Shown: positions 52,855-61,896 of the stretch, piece after piece
Numbering within the stretch: the stretch's first letter is position 1
Layout: every line of letters starts with the position of its first letter
Source of the DNA: Marinarcus sediminis
Lineage (GTDB): Bacteria; Campylobacterota; Campylobacteria; Campylobacterales; Arcobacteraceae
Reading direction: 5' to 3'
DNA length: 64,000 nucleotides
Assembly: GCF_048571275.1 (NCBI RefSeq)
Contig: NZ_CP182357.1
Coordinates: forward strand, 124,001 to 188,000
Position numbers and translations under genes: made by a program
The notes under the pieces: model-generated
Told to the model about the DNA's origin: nothing
The model's input: only the letters and a program-made list of their open reading frames with translations
The model's database searches: none

Positions 52855-53056
52855 CTTCCACTTTCTTTATCCGTAAAGAAAGTTAGCAAAGAAAACTCAC
52901 CACGGGCTTCGACGGCAAAGCTACCCTCCGTATTTTAAATTATTTATTGCGTTGCGGAACTCGCTAAAATGACCGTTGAGGTCATTTCTTAACGCTCAAA
53001 CAGTCCTCACTTGTTACCATAAATAATTCAAAATACTCCGGCGTCTGCAGATGTGG
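52855..53056 (+). repeat. Structured element copy A
   Basis: In order: a 9-bp hairpin (52860-52868 with 52875-52883, 6-base loop); a GCAAAG..ACTCACCACGGGCTTC segment; 5' arm of a long outer stem (52930-52947); GCGGAACTCG (52954-52963); an 8-bp hairpin with 5-base loop GTTGA (52967-52974 with 52980-52987); CTCAAACAGTCCTCA (52995-53009); the 3' arm of the outer stem (53019-53036, 17 of 18 paired with the 5' arm); and a tail with CGGCGTCTGCAGATGTGG. The same order and geometry recur in copy B on the other strand. Confidence 0.8.
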
Positions 53057-53151
53057 TAATATCCCTAGTAATCAAACTATCTTTTATAAATTGAGATTAG
53101 AAGAAGCTTTGAACTCCAACAATCAAAATGCAAATGTCCTTATCCCTCTTT

Positions 53152-53348
53152 TCCAACCTCTGCAAAAGCCGAACGTTTATTTTTCATTTCGGAAAAAGCT
53201 GAGGACTGTTTGAGGAGAGAAAAGTGCTAAACGCACTTTTTCGACGAGTTCCGCAAGCGAGAAATTAAAAATAATAAGTGAGGAAACCCGAATGGGCTTT
53301 GAAGCCGTTGGTGGTTTTGCTTACTTTGTCCACACAAAGTAAGAGAAG
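53152..53348 (-). repeat. Structured element copy B (inverted)
   Basis: Read on the minus strand it repeats copy A: 9-bp hairpin (53335-53343 with 53320-53328, 6-base loop), outer stem (53262-53274 with 53177-53189, 12 of 13 paired), identical GCGGAACTCG (53245-53254), 8-bp hairpin with 5-base loop GTTTA (53220-53227 with 53233-53240), identical CTCAAACAGTCCTCA (53200-53214), and the tail CGGC..T.TGCAGA.GT.GG. Stem sequences differ from copy A but pair just as well. Confidence 0.8.
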
Positions 53349-53414
53349 CGAAGACCTTTAGGTGTTTATGAGAAATTATAGGTGATATCTCTTATCTATT
53401 TTTATTAAATAAAT

Positions 53415-53576
53415 ATGTATCCTGTCCCTGAAATTTTGGATTTTATTAAATGTATTAAAGTAGAAAATGATAAAGTAATTCTAAAATCAAACAACCAAGC
53501 TTTTGATGATATAACATTGCATATAGATGATGTGAATATTGTTGGTAGAGTTTGTGGTGTGTTAATAAAGGTATAA
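53415..53576 (+). pseudogene. C-terminal remnant of an S24/LexA-type phage repressor
   Basis: A 53-codon frame (ATG at 53415, stop 53574-53576) whose residues from about 9 on, IKCIKVENDKVILKSNN then HIDDVNIVGRVCGVLIKV, match the last strands of S24 peptidase repressors (I-K-R-I-x-x-x-x-D-K-x-x-L-x-S-D-N, ...V-x-I-I-G-R-V). The DNA-binding domain, cleavage site and catalytic Ser are absent; an in-frame stop lies at 53406-53408. It starts about 65 bases after structured element copy B. It could be a fragment left by a deletion or by the arrival of the elements. It is not likely to make a functional protein. Confidence 0.6.
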
Positions 53577-53577
53577 A

Positions 53578-54123
53578 ATGGAATTAAATCAAGGTATATC
53601 TATGATTACTGATATAATTGTTGCTTTATGTGCTATTGCAACAGTTTTTCTTGCATACAATGGGTTAACTAAATGGAAAGCAGAACTTAAAGGAAAAGCT
53701 TATTTTGAAAATAGTATAGAATTGCTAACGGTAATAAATGAATTAGAAGGCAAAATATATGCTTTTAATACATTAATGTCAATGTATTGTTATATAAAAG
53801 ATTTACCTAATGATGATATTAAAATGCCTGAATATTCAGAGAAAATGATTGATATTAATTTACAAAAATATAATAATATAGTTTCTAAGATAAAATTTAT
53901 TTTAAAAAATGATGAACTTGAAGTTGAGTTAATTAATTTTAGAAGAAACATTGAAAATTTCAATCAAGTTGTTCAGAATTATATTTACAAATACAAACCT
54001 AATCATACCAATAAAGAATATTTTAAAGAAATAGTTGTTAAGTTTGATGAGAGTAAATTAATTACTAATATTATTAATTCAAAACAAAAAATAGAGAAAT
54101 TACTAAAATACAATATAAAATAA
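53578..54123 (+). CDS. Unknown single-pass membrane protein in accessory patch
   Basis: A 181-residue protein with one N-terminal membrane helix (about 9-28, ITDIIVALCAIATVFLAYNGL) and a long charged helical body (NSIELLTVINELEGKIYAF, then LINFRRNIENFNQVVQNYIY). It is rich in Asn, Lys, Ile and Tyr and more AT-rich than neighbours, as is common for recently acquired genes. The ATG at 53578 overlaps nothing and is directly after the repressor remnant stop (one base between). No family recognised. Orphans of this type occur in phage-related or defence patches, but nothing here proves that. Confidence 0.65.
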   Translation: MELNQGISMITDIIVALCAIATVFLAYNGLTKWKAELKGKAYFENSIELLTVINELEGKIYAFNTLMSMYCYIKDLPNDDIKMPEYSEKMIDINLQKYNNIVSKIKFILKNDELEVELINFRRNIENFNQVVQNYIYKYKPNHTNKEYFKEIVVKFDESKLITNIINSKQKIEKLLKYNIK

Positions 54124-54214
54124 TTGCTTATAAAATGTTAGTAAAATAATCTAATATTTATATACATTAACATTTCACAAGCCATTTTACAATTATTTTC
54201 CTATTATTTATAAT

Positions 54215-54247
54215 AGTAAAAGTCCAAAATAATAAAGGACTTTTACT
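54215..54247. terminator. Hairpin between accessory gene and valS
   Basis: An 11-bp stem (54215-54225 with 54237-54247) and an 11-base AT-rich loop lie in the convergent gap, seven bases past the valS stop. T tails are short on both strands. Confidence 0.5.
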
Positions 54248-54254
54248 TAAACTC

Positions 54255-56870
54255 TTAACTCAACGACTTCAACTCAGCCTCTACCTTTTCTAATTTATCT
54301 GTTGCAGCAGCTAAACCCGCTTTGTTCTCTTCTATTACACTCGCAGGAGCATTCGCTACAAATCTTTCGTTTGAAAGCATACCGTTTAATTTGTTTATCT
54401 CTTTTTCTAACTTCTCTTTTTGTTTTTCAAGTTTAGAGATAATTGGCGTCATGTCAATTTCACCCGTTGGAATATAGACTTCCAAGTTATCGCTTACATC
54501 GGTAATTGAGTTCTCTTGTTTTTCATAGACAAAAGTAATGTTTTCTACTTTGGCCAATTTTTCAATAAACGGTTTTGCAATAGCCGTATCAATGGCTTTG
54601 TTCAGTTTGATATAGGCTTTCGCAATTTTGCTGTTCCCCATATCAATAACCACTTTTGCTCTTCTTATGGCGGTAATGGCTTCTTCGATAATGGCAAACA
54701 TATCTTCAATTTCTTGATTTTTGGCAATATCTTTTGGGAAGTTCATAATCATCAACGACTCACCCTCATCTAACGAAGTTCCACTTAATTTGTGATACAA
54801 ATAATCAGAGATAAAAGGCATAAAGGGTGAAACCATTTTAAGTGTTTCTTTAAAAATTGCACCCAATTCTACAACGGCTTCTTTAGAGGCTTTGGCATAC
54901 TCAATACCCCAATCACAAAAATCATTCCATACGAATTTGTACAGTGTACTTGCTGCTTCGTTGAATTTATAGCTTTCAATATTTGCTCTTACCTCATCTA
55001 CGGCGTCGCTGAGTTTACTTTGCATAAACAAGCCAAGCGGTGTTTGGATGGTAATATCTTTTAAATCAGGGAAGGTATCGACATTGAGTTGTAAAAAGTT
55101 TGAAGCGTTGTATAACTTATTCGTAAAGTTTCTGAACTGCTCTAAGTTTTTTGCACCCAATTTAATATCTCGACCTTGTACGGCTAAGTAAGCTAAAGTA
55201 AATCGAATAATATCGGCACTGTGCTCTTCAACCATGTCAAGAGGGTCAATAACATTTCCTTTTGATTTTGACATTTTAGCCCCATGTTCATCTCGTACAA
55301 GTGCGTGCATGTAAATGTCTTTAAATGGCAATTCTCCTTGGAAGTGTTCCCCCATCATCATCATTCGAGCAACCCAAAAGAACATAATATCAAACCCTGT
55401 AATCAAGAGTGAATTGGGGTAAAAATCTTTTAAATCGTCAGGGGTAAAGGTATCTTTCATTTGACCATTATTTCCCCAACCTAATGGTGAAAATGCCCAA
55501 AGTGCAGATGAAAACCATGTATCCAATACATCAGGGTCTTGCGTAAAGTTTTTACTTGAACAGTGTGGACACGCCTCTGGTTCATCGGCTTTATCTGCCC
55601 ATTGATGATTGCACTCATCACAGGTAAACACAGGAATTCGATGTCCCCACCACAATTGTCGTGAAATACACCAATCTCTTAACTCATCCATCCATGCTCG
55701 GTATGAATTCAACCAATGACTTGGGTGGAATTTGGCTTCACCTGCGTATGTTTTTTCAATAGAACTTCGAGCAACCTCTTTTCGTACAAACCACTGTTTT
55801 GAAATGTATGGCTCAACAATATTTTTACATCGGTAGCAGTGCCCTACTTGGTGAATGTGCTCTTCAATTTTAACAATGAAACCTTCCTCTTGAAGTTTTT
55901 GTACAATGATAGGTCGAGCCGCCAATCTTTCTAACCCAGCGAACTCTCCACAAAAGTCATTTAAAATCCCTTTTTCATCGAAACAAGTAATAAACTCTAA
56001 GTCGTGTCTTTTTCCTACTTCGTAGTCATTTTGATCATGTGCAGGCGTTACTTTTACCACACCTGTTCCAAAATCCATGTCAACGTGTACATCGGTAATG
56101 ATTTTAATGGTTCTGTTTGTTAACGGTAAAACAACCTCTTTTCCTACAATATTGGTGTATCTTGCATCATCTGGATGTACCATAATAGCAGTATCCCCAA
56201 AGTATGTTTCAGGTCGGGTTGTAGCAACGGTAATATGCCCACTGCCATCGGCAAAGTTATAGTTCATGTGATAAAATTTACCGTTAACTTCATCGTGTTC
56301 AACTTCAATGTCTGACAATGCCCCATCGTGTGTACACCAGTTAACCATGTAATTGTTTTGAACAATCATACCTTCATTGTATAAATGAACAAAGGCTTCT
56401 TTAACCGCTTCTTTGAGTCCCTCATCCATTGTAAATCGTTCACGAGACCAAGCAGGAGAGACTCCCAATTTTCTCATTTGGTGAACAATTGTACCACCTG
56501 AGTAGGCTTTCCATTTCCACACTTTTTCTAAAAATTGTTCTCGTCCAAGTGCTTCTTTGGTTGTACCTTCGGCTAAGAGTTGTTTTTCAACCACATTTTG
56601 TGTTGCAATTCCTGCATGATCAGTTCCAGGTTGCCAAAGCGTTTTAAACCCATCCATTCGTTTGTATCGTGTAATAATATCTTGTAGTGTAAAGGTCAAA
56701 GCATGACCAATGTGCAAACTTCCCGTGACATTAGGAGGGGGCATCATAATGGCAAAATTTTTATTTGGCTCTTGAATTGATTTATTTCCATCAATTTCAA
56801 AGTAACCTCTGCTTTCCCAAATTTTATAATAATTATCTTCTACCTTTGAAGGTTCGTACTTATCACTCAT
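54255..56870 (-). CDS. valS: Valyl-tRNA synthetase
   Basis: An 871-residue class I synthetase. HIGH motif at 53-56 (PPPNVTGSLHIGHALTF), the CP1 editing domain (about 190-340; TTRPETYFGDTAIMVHPDD), a zinc-finger-like insert (FTCDECNHQW and CPHCSS), KMSKSKGNVIDPL as the second ATP motif, an anticodon-binding domain, and the C-terminal coiled coil typical of ValS (EKQKEKLEKEINKL). It charges tRNA-Val and removes Thr-tRNA-Val. ATG follows AGGATAATAA. Same strand as the helicase gene, 71 bases apart. Confidence 0.97.
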   Translation of the reverse strand: MSDKYEPSKVEDNYYKIWESRGYFEIDGNKSIQEPNKNFAIMMPPPNVTGSLHIGHALTFTLQDIITRYKRMDGFKTLWQPGTDHAGIATQNVVEKQLLAEGTTKEALGREQFLEKVWKWKAYSGGTIVHQMRKLGVSPAWSRERFTMDEGLKEAVKEAFVHLYNEGMIVQNNYMVNWCTHDGALSDIEVEHDEVNGKFYHMNYNFADGSGHITVATTRPETYFGDTAIMVHPDDARYTNIVGKEVVLPLTNRTIKIITDVHVDMDFGTGVVKVTPAHDQNDYEVGKRHDLEFITCFDEKGILNDFCGEFAGLERLAARPIIVQKLQEEGFIVKIEEHIHQVGHCYRCKNIVEPYISKQWFVRKEVARSSIEKTYAGEAKFHPSHWLNSYRAWMDELRDWCISRQLWWGHRIPVFTCDECNHQWADKADEPEACPHCSSKNFTQDPDVLDTWFSSALWAFSPLGWGNNGQMKDTFTPDDLKDFYPNSLLITGFDIMFFWVARMMMMGEHFQGELPFKDIYMHALVRDEHGAKMSKSKGNVIDPLDMVEEHSADIIRFTLAYLAVQGRDIKLGAKNLEQFRNFTNKLYNASNFLQLNVDTFPDLKDITIQTPLGLFMQSKLSDAVDEVRANIESYKFNEAASTLYKFVWNDFCDWGIEYAKASKEAVVELGAIFKETLKMVSPFMPFISDYLYHKLSGTSLDEGESLMIMNFPKDIAKNQEIEDMFAIIEEAITAIRRAKVVIDMGNSKIAKAYIKLNKAIDTAIAKPFIEKLAKVENITFVYEKQENSITDVSDNLEVYIPTGEIDMTPIISKLEKQKEKLEKEINKLNGMLSNERFVANAPASVIEENKAGLAAATDKLEKVEAELKSLS

Positions 56871-56941
56871 TTATTATCCTATTAACTTGATTATCCGCGA
56901 TTATATCGAAAAATAGATTATGATTTAATTTCAGAAGCGTT

Positions 56942-58987
56942 TTATTCCTCTGTGCCATCTTTGACTAACCCTGCTTCTTTTAAAAACTGAGAGTGAATAA
57001 AATCGAGTTTTTTAATACGGTCATATTTGGCATAACTTAAATATAAAATATCTTTTGCCCGTGTAACTGCCACATAAAACAATCGTCGCTCCTCTTCAAT
57101 GCTTCCGCCTTTACTCATGAGTTTTCGGTTAGGGAATCGTCCGTCCATGAGGTCAATGACATAAACCTCTTTAAACTCTAACCCTTTTGACGCATGAACA
57201 CTGAGCAGATTTACGCCATCGCCCTCACTCATTTCACTGCCACCTAAAATCATGGCGTTAATAAATTTAGAGAGCTCTTTGTAGTGCACGGCCAAACTTT
57301 TTAATAAAATGGCTTTTCTCTCTATCTTCTGTCCCGCTTGGAATTTAACCGATTCATTGATAGAGCCATCTTTTTGTGTGGCTCTTTTGATACACAAAAT
57401 CTCTTTGAGCATTTTAAAAAGCTCAGATTTGACAATGTGTTCAATAACCGAATTGGGGTTTTTAACACGTCTTAACTCTTTAATGACTTTGTAAAATTCA
57501 TAAATAAACTCTCCCCCTTCACGTCCAAGTTTGGGGTGTTTGAGTAAAGGATTACCTAAAAACTTCTCATCAAAACCCGAGTCTTTAAACTTTGACACAC
57601 TTCCCAGTTCAAGAAAATCATCAAAAAGTCCCAACTGAATATTTTTCACTTTGGTTGAAACATAAGGATTATTCATTTTCTCATCGGGTGCAAAAAGTCC
57701 TTGGAACAAATTGCCATTTCCCAATTTAATCAACGCATCGAAAATATCTTTGGCAATGGCTTTTCCAATACCTTTTCCATACTCTAAAATGTGAATGACA
57801 GCCATCATGTCATTGTTATTGATAAGCAGTGTCATCATATCGAGTATAAATTTGACTTCAAGTGAATCAAAAAAAGAGTGCCCCCCTTTTCGTTTTGCAG
57901 GAATAGAGTATTCGCGTAAATTGACCTCAATGCCATCGGCACTGGAGTTGTTTCGGTAGATAATAGCAATGTCATTGTGTGGGGTTTGACTTTGTGAAAT
58001 CAGTTTAGAGATATACTCATACTGTTCAAAAAGTTCACCAAAAGTTAAAAGTTTTGGACTGGAAACAAACTCCGTTCTGACCACCTCTAATTTTTTTTCA
58101 TAAATACGTTCATTGTGTTCAATCACCTTGGTTGCCAAATCCAAAATGGGTTTGGTTGAACGATAGTTTTTTCGTAACGTAAAGACATTGGCATTCTCAT
58201 ATCGTTGAGAAAAGGTTGAAATAATCCCAATATCTGAACCATTAAAAGCGTAAATACTTTGGTCATAATCCCCCACACAAAAAAGGGATTTGGGTTTAAA
58301 CCCTTCAAGCAATCTTCCTTGTAAAGGGTTGGTATCTTGGTATTCATCAACTAAAATCTCTTTAAAAGCAAACTCATTGTTTTCCAAAGTTTCAAGCATA
58401 AGTGTGAGCAAATCATCAAAATTGGCATAACCATATTTTTTTTTCAACTCATTGAACTCTAAAACCACATCTTCATAGATAGGCGCATACAACTCATGCG
58501 AAGCGTTTTTCCCCACAATCCAATCGCCAAAGCTTTCATTGTACGTAGAGTTTAAGAAAAGGGAATACAACTCATACAAATAGCCTCCGTCATAAGGGTT
58601 GGCTTCATCGTCTCGGTTGTAAAACACCCGTTTTTCATACAGCGATTTAAAGAGTGTTTTTAATTCATTGGGTTGTTTCAGCGTGATACTAATATTGAGT
58701 TGTTTCAGCAATTTATACGAAACACTGTGAAAGGTTCCTGCCATAATGGCTTTGGCCACCTCTTTTCCAAAATATTTCGCTACTCGATTGACCATTTCAG
58801 CTGCCGCTTTATTGGTAAAGGTTAGCAGTAATATCTCTTCTGGTTTTAAGCCTTTTTTGATTAAGTTAGCAATTCTTCCCACTATTGTAGAGGTTTTGCC
58901 TGTACCAGCACTGGCAATGATTAGGTTATACCCTTGTGCACATGTTGCTGCTTCGAGTTGATTCTCGTTTAGATTGGTTAAAGGCAT
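56942..58987 (-). CDS. UvrD/Rep-family DNA helicase
   Basis: A 681-residue superfamily 1A helicase: Q motif LNENQLEAA (6-14), Walker A ASAGTGKTST (25-34), motif II DEYQDTNPLQ, YDQSIYAFNGSD, LRKNYRSTKPIL, LLSVHASKGLEFKEVYV and RRLFYVAVTRAKD. It unwinds DNA 3' to 5' in repair or clears blocks at forks. Length and motifs fit PcrA/Rep/UvrD but the C-terminal extension of UvrD is absent, so no gene symbol is given. It lies upstream of valS on the same strand. Confidence 0.93.
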   Translation of the reverse strand: MPLTNLNENQLEAATCAQGYNLIIASAGTGKTSTIVGRIANLIKKGLKPEEILLLTFTNKAAAEMVNRVAKYFGKEVAKAIMAGTFHSVSYKLLKQLNISITLKQPNELKTLFKSLYEKRVFYNRDDEANPYDGGYLYELYSLFLNSTYNESFGDWIVGKNASHELYAPIYEDVVLEFNELKKKYGYANFDDLLTLMLETLENNEFAFKEILVDEYQDTNPLQGRLLEGFKPKSLFCVGDYDQSIYAFNGSDIGIISTFSQRYENANVFTLRKNYRSTKPILDLATKVIEHNERIYEKKLEVVRTEFVSSPKLLTFGELFEQYEYISKLISQSQTPHNDIAIIYRNNSSADGIEVNLREYSIPAKRKGGHSFFDSLEVKFILDMMTLLINNNDMMAVIHILEYGKGIGKAIAKDIFDALIKLGNGNLFQGLFAPDEKMNNPYVSTKVKNIQLGLFDDFLELGSVSKFKDSGFDEKFLGNPLLKHPKLGREGGEFIYEFYKVIKELRRVKNPNSVIEHIVKSELFKMLKEILCIKRATQKDGSINESVKFQAGQKIERKAILLKSLAVHYKELSKFINAMILGGSEMSEGDGVNLLSVHASKGLEFKEVYVIDLMDGRFPNRKLMSKGGSIEEERRLFYVAVTRAKDILYLSYAKYDRIKKLDFIHSQFLKEAGLVKDGTEE

Positions 58988-59044
58988 TAATTATTGGTTT
59001 TCATCTGTAGGTTTCTCATTTTGCAATGGTATCAAAAGATTTAT

Positions 59045-59599
59045 TTAAAGCATATTTGATTTTGAAATTACTCTTTGTTTTAGTTTTAAAGTCATGATTA
59101 ACATCATCAAAGCCAAATAGAACCATTGAGATAGACTCAACGCTTTTTGTGCCATAACAAAATGGATGGTTGTTAAAAGCAAAACCACATAAATGGCTTT
59201 ATGATACGCATTGTATTTGGCATAGAGTTTTTTAAAAGAGGTGATTGCCATAAACAGTAAAATCAAAAATGAAATCATGCCCAAATAGATAAAGGGTTTA
59301 TCCAAGGTCTCTTTTATAGCAAAAACAATCTGCAATTCCATGTCAAAAACAATAAAATTGAGCATATGCAACAGAGCATAAAAAAAAGCAAAAAGACCAA
59401 TTTGTCTTCGATATTTTATGAGATTAATTTTAGATTTTATAAGAGATAGCGTTGTCGTTACAAACAGAAGTGTAATTGCCACTGCTCCTGTAAAGGTGTA
59501 AATGTATTTTATGGGATCAATTAAATCTTGAAAATAAAAAACTTTCAAGCCCAAATACATTGAGGGCAAAAGCAAAAGAGTAAACAGTAAAACTCTCAT
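59045..59599 (-). CDS. msrQ: MsrQ, haem-binding membrane subunit of methionine sulfoxide reductase
   Basis: A 184-residue protein with six hydrophobic segments in the ferric-reductase-like/YedZ pattern. Haem-ligand His residues are likely in FAFFYALLHMLNF and LLLTTIHFVMAQK, with NAYHKAIY between. It passes electrons from the respiratory chain to MsrP. It begins one base after the msrP stop, so the two are translationally coupled. A terminator is not obvious downstream. Confidence 0.9.
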   Translation of the reverse strand: MRVLLFTLLLLPSMYLGLKVFYFQDLIDPIKYIYTFTGAVAITLLFVTTTLSLIKSKINLIKYRRQIGLFAFFYALLHMLNFIVFDMELQIVFAIKETLDKPFIYLGMISFLILLFMAITSFKKLYAKYNAYHKAIYVVLLLTTIHFVMAQKALSLSQWFYLALMMLIMTLKLKQRVISKSNML

Positions 59600-59600
59600 G

Positions 59601-60536
59601 CTAAAAAAACTTTCTTAAATCCATATTGGCATACATATGAGCAACCTCTTTTTCATACCCATTAAACATCAATGTTTTTTGTTTGAACAATTTCCCTAAA
59701 AGTCGCTCATTTTTTTGCGTCCATCGGGGGTGGTCAACCTCAGGATTGACATTGGCATAAAACCCATACTCTCTTGGATTGGCTTTTTGCCAAGTGTTCA
59801 GAGGTTCTTTATCGGTAAGCGTTATTTTAACAATGGATTTAATGGATTTAAACCCATACTTCCAAGGCACGACCAATCGTATGGGTGCACCGTTTTGGTT
59901 CTCTAAGGTTTTGCCATATAACCCCACACTTAAAAGAGTTAGTGGGTTGTAGGCTTCATCCAGTCGTAATCCTTCCACATAAGGGTACTCAATTGCACCA
60001 AAAACGCCGCGGGCTTGATCTGGAAACATCTCATCATCATACAAAGTTTCAAATCGCACATATTTGGCTTTCATAAGAGGTTTGGCATCGCGAATGAGCC
60101 GTCCCAATTCAAATCCAATCCACGGCACAACCATTGACCAACCCTCCACACATCTGAAACGATAAATTCGCTCTTCAAGGGTGTATTTTTTGATTAAATC
60201 ATCTACATCTATCGTGAATGGGTTTTCGACCAAACCATCAATTTCTAGGCTCCAAGGTTTTGGATTTAAGGTGTAAGATAAGGGTTTAACTCCCTCTTTT
60301 GAAGTGGTAAATTCATAAAAATTATTATACGAAGTGATTTGTTCAAAACTGTTCGGTACGAGATTATTTTTATTTAAATCATGGGCATACGTTAAATTTG
60401 AAGTGGGCAATTTTTCACTTGCAAGCAGATTCATTAATGCTGCATTCGCCACAATTGAAGCGGCTCCCAGTTTTAAAAAACGTCTTCTTTGATGAAATAC
60501 CTCTTCAGACGTCACATCATTTTCAGTAAGTTTCAT
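59601..60536 (-). CDS. msrP: MsrP, periplasmic molybdopterin methionine sulfoxide reductase
   Basis: A 311-residue protein with a twin-arginine signal (RRRFLKLGAA at 17-26). The molybdenum-ligating Cys is in YRFRCVEGWSMVVPWIGFELG; SLEIDGLVENPF and IRLVVPWKYGFKSIKSIVKI are family blocks. It repairs oxidised Met in periplasmic proteins. Paired with msrQ. The gene is flanked by nnrS and, further on, tpx, so the region is rich in redox defence genes. Confidence 0.95.
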   Translation of the reverse strand: MKLTENDVTSEEVFHQRRRFLKLGAASIVANAALMNLLASEKLPTSNLTYAHDLNKNNLVPNSFEQITSYNNFYEFTTSKEGVKPLSYTLNPKPWSLEIDGLVENPFTIDVDDLIKKYTLEERIYRFRCVEGWSMVVPWIGFELGRLIRDAKPLMKAKYVRFETLYDDEMFPDQARGVFGAIEYPYVEGLRLDEAYNPLTLLSVGLYGKTLENQNGAPIRLVVPWKYGFKSIKSIVKITLTDKEPLNTWQKANPREYGFYANVNPEVDHPRWTQKNERLLGKLFKQKTLMFNGYEKEVAHMYANMDLRKFF

Positions 60537-60590
60537 GATATATCCTTTACACTATAGAAGAATTATATTCAAATAGTGTAAAGAGATTGT

Positions 60591-61805
60591 TTAGTGATTG
60601 GGGTTATGTCCAATCATTAAAATAGGTAAAAATTTCACACTCCAAACAAAAAGTCCCAAGATTAAAAGTAAAGCCGTGTGATTGATCCAAAAAATATAAT
60701 CGGCATGAACATTAAGACTCAAAGAGGCAAAAACTCTTACAACTACAACAAGCTGAATATAAAGGAATATCATCGTCGTAATTTTATCTGCGTAGGGTAC
60801 TCTTCCTGAGTGTCCTAATACAACCCGTGTTCCAAAGCCAAGTAAAACGGTCACAAAATATCCCAAAGCAAACACGTGCAATGAGGCTTTTCCAAAGAAA
60901 AAATCCACTTGAAACAGTGCGCACAACGACTCTATGCTTGAGAGTAAAAATCCAACGGGAATCCAATACAAACCAAGAAAAAGTACCCACATAATTGAAG
61001 TGGTTTTAAACAGTGGCAATTTCCATTTATACAACTCAAAAGTAAAAAAGAGAAACAGAGGCAAATCGGCTACAATATACCATTGAGGTTGTGCAAAACT
61101 TTGCACCAACACTTTAAGCAACAGTAAGCCGTAAAGTTTTTCCAATAAATGCGATGATTTATTGATGGTATACTCAGGCACTTTCATTGAGGTAAAAAAA
61201 GGAATCATACGTTGAGAAACAGTAAATATAATCATAAATAAAAAGAGATAAAACCCTACATACACAGCAAATTTTTCCAATAAATAGGCATGATTAACAT
61301 TTAATTGCGCCACTAAAAAGATAAAGTGAGCCACAATGCCTGTCGCAAAACCTATCAAAATCCATTTGGTGTCATATTTTGAAGTACCATCGGCGATAAT
61401 TGATTTTTTGTAAATACCAAAAAGCGTATTAAAACTCAGAATTTGTGCCACAAAAAGCACTGCCATAGCCACTAAATAAAGTGGTGTTGAAATGACAAGT
61501 CCAACAAAAAAACAGACTGTTCCAATAAAATAGAGAAAAAATTGTGTCATAAAAACTGAAGATGAAATGGTTGCTTGCATTAAAAAACGCGGGAAAACCA
61601 CAAACAAAAAACCTAAAAAAAACTGAATAAAAACCACAAAAATCAACGCATACGCATGAAAAGTCAATAACGTTGTTTTTAAAACAATCACATTTGAGTA
61701 TGAGGCAAAAAGAAGTAACATAAAAAGCATAAAAAAAATAAGCCCATTGGCGAAAAAGGGTTGATGCGGTTGTGCACTGAATTTTTTGTACCACTGTTTT
61801 AACAT
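60591..61805 (-). CDS. nnrS: NnrS-family membrane protein
   Basis: A 404-residue protein with twelve hydrophobic helices. The NnrS pattern is seen in the start region HQPFFANGLIFFMLFML, then FHAYALIFVVFIQFFLGFLF, FPRFLMQATI, the FTVSQRMIPFF block, HVFALGYFVTVLLGFGTRVVLGHSGR and late TALLLILGL segments with conserved His. NnrS proteins bind haem and copper and protect from nitric oxide. ATG follows TAGGAGAA, only about eight bases past the tpx terminator. msrP begins 54 bases downstream. Confidence 0.85.
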   Translation of the reverse strand: MLKQWYKKFSAQPHQPFFANGLIFFMLFMLLLFASYSNVIVLKTTLLTFHAYALIFVVFIQFFLGFLFVVFPRFLMQATISSSVFMTQFFLYFIGTVCFFVGLVISTPLYLVAMAVLFVAQILSFNTLFGIYKKSIIADGTSKYDTKWILIGFATGIVAHFIFLVAQLNVNHAYLLEKFAVYVGFYLFLFMIIFTVSQRMIPFFTSMKVPEYTINKSSHLLEKLYGLLLLKVLVQSFAQPQWYIVADLPLFLFFTFELYKWKLPLFKTTSIMWVLFLGLYWIPVGFLLSSIESLCALFQVDFFFGKASLHVFALGYFVTVLLGFGTRVVLGHSGRVPYADKITTMIFLYIQLVVVVRVFASLSLNVHADYIFWINHTALLLILGLFVWSVKFLPILMIGHNPNH

Positions 61806-61819
61806 AGAAATTCTCCTAA

Positions 61820-61850
61820 AAAAAAGGCTACCAATAAGCTTGGTAGCCTT
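61820..61850 (-). terminator. Rho-independent terminator of tpx
   Basis: A perfect 10-bp stem (61824-61833 with 61841-61850) and 7-base loop, followed on the minus strand by a run of eight T. It ends right at the ribosome site of nnrS. Confidence 0.9.
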
Positions 61851-61896
61851 AAAGTATTAAAACAATTGTATCAGTTTTTAAAAATCAAAACCTTGA

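Larger units (their letters stand above)
52729..53414. other. Long non-coding stretch holding an inverted pair of structured elements
   Basis: No credible gene is present in these 686 bases. The base composition differs from the surroundings, with local GC-richer blocks. It holds copy A (about 52855-53056) and copy B (about 53152-53348) of one element, facing each other across about 95 bases (53057-53151) in which I see nothing further. The leading 126 bases (52729-52854) have no recognisable feature. Confidence 0.8.

Noticed and set aside
52855..53348. Insertion sequence with terminal inverted repeats
   Set aside because: The two arms are themselves multi-hairpin copies of about 200 bases, there is no transposase in between, and the arms are too diverged to be the ends of a recent insertion.
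52729..54123. Prophage or genomic island
   Set aside because: Only one repressor remnant and one orphan gene are present; no integrase, portal or other phage gene, and no duplicated attachment sequence or tRNA at the edges.
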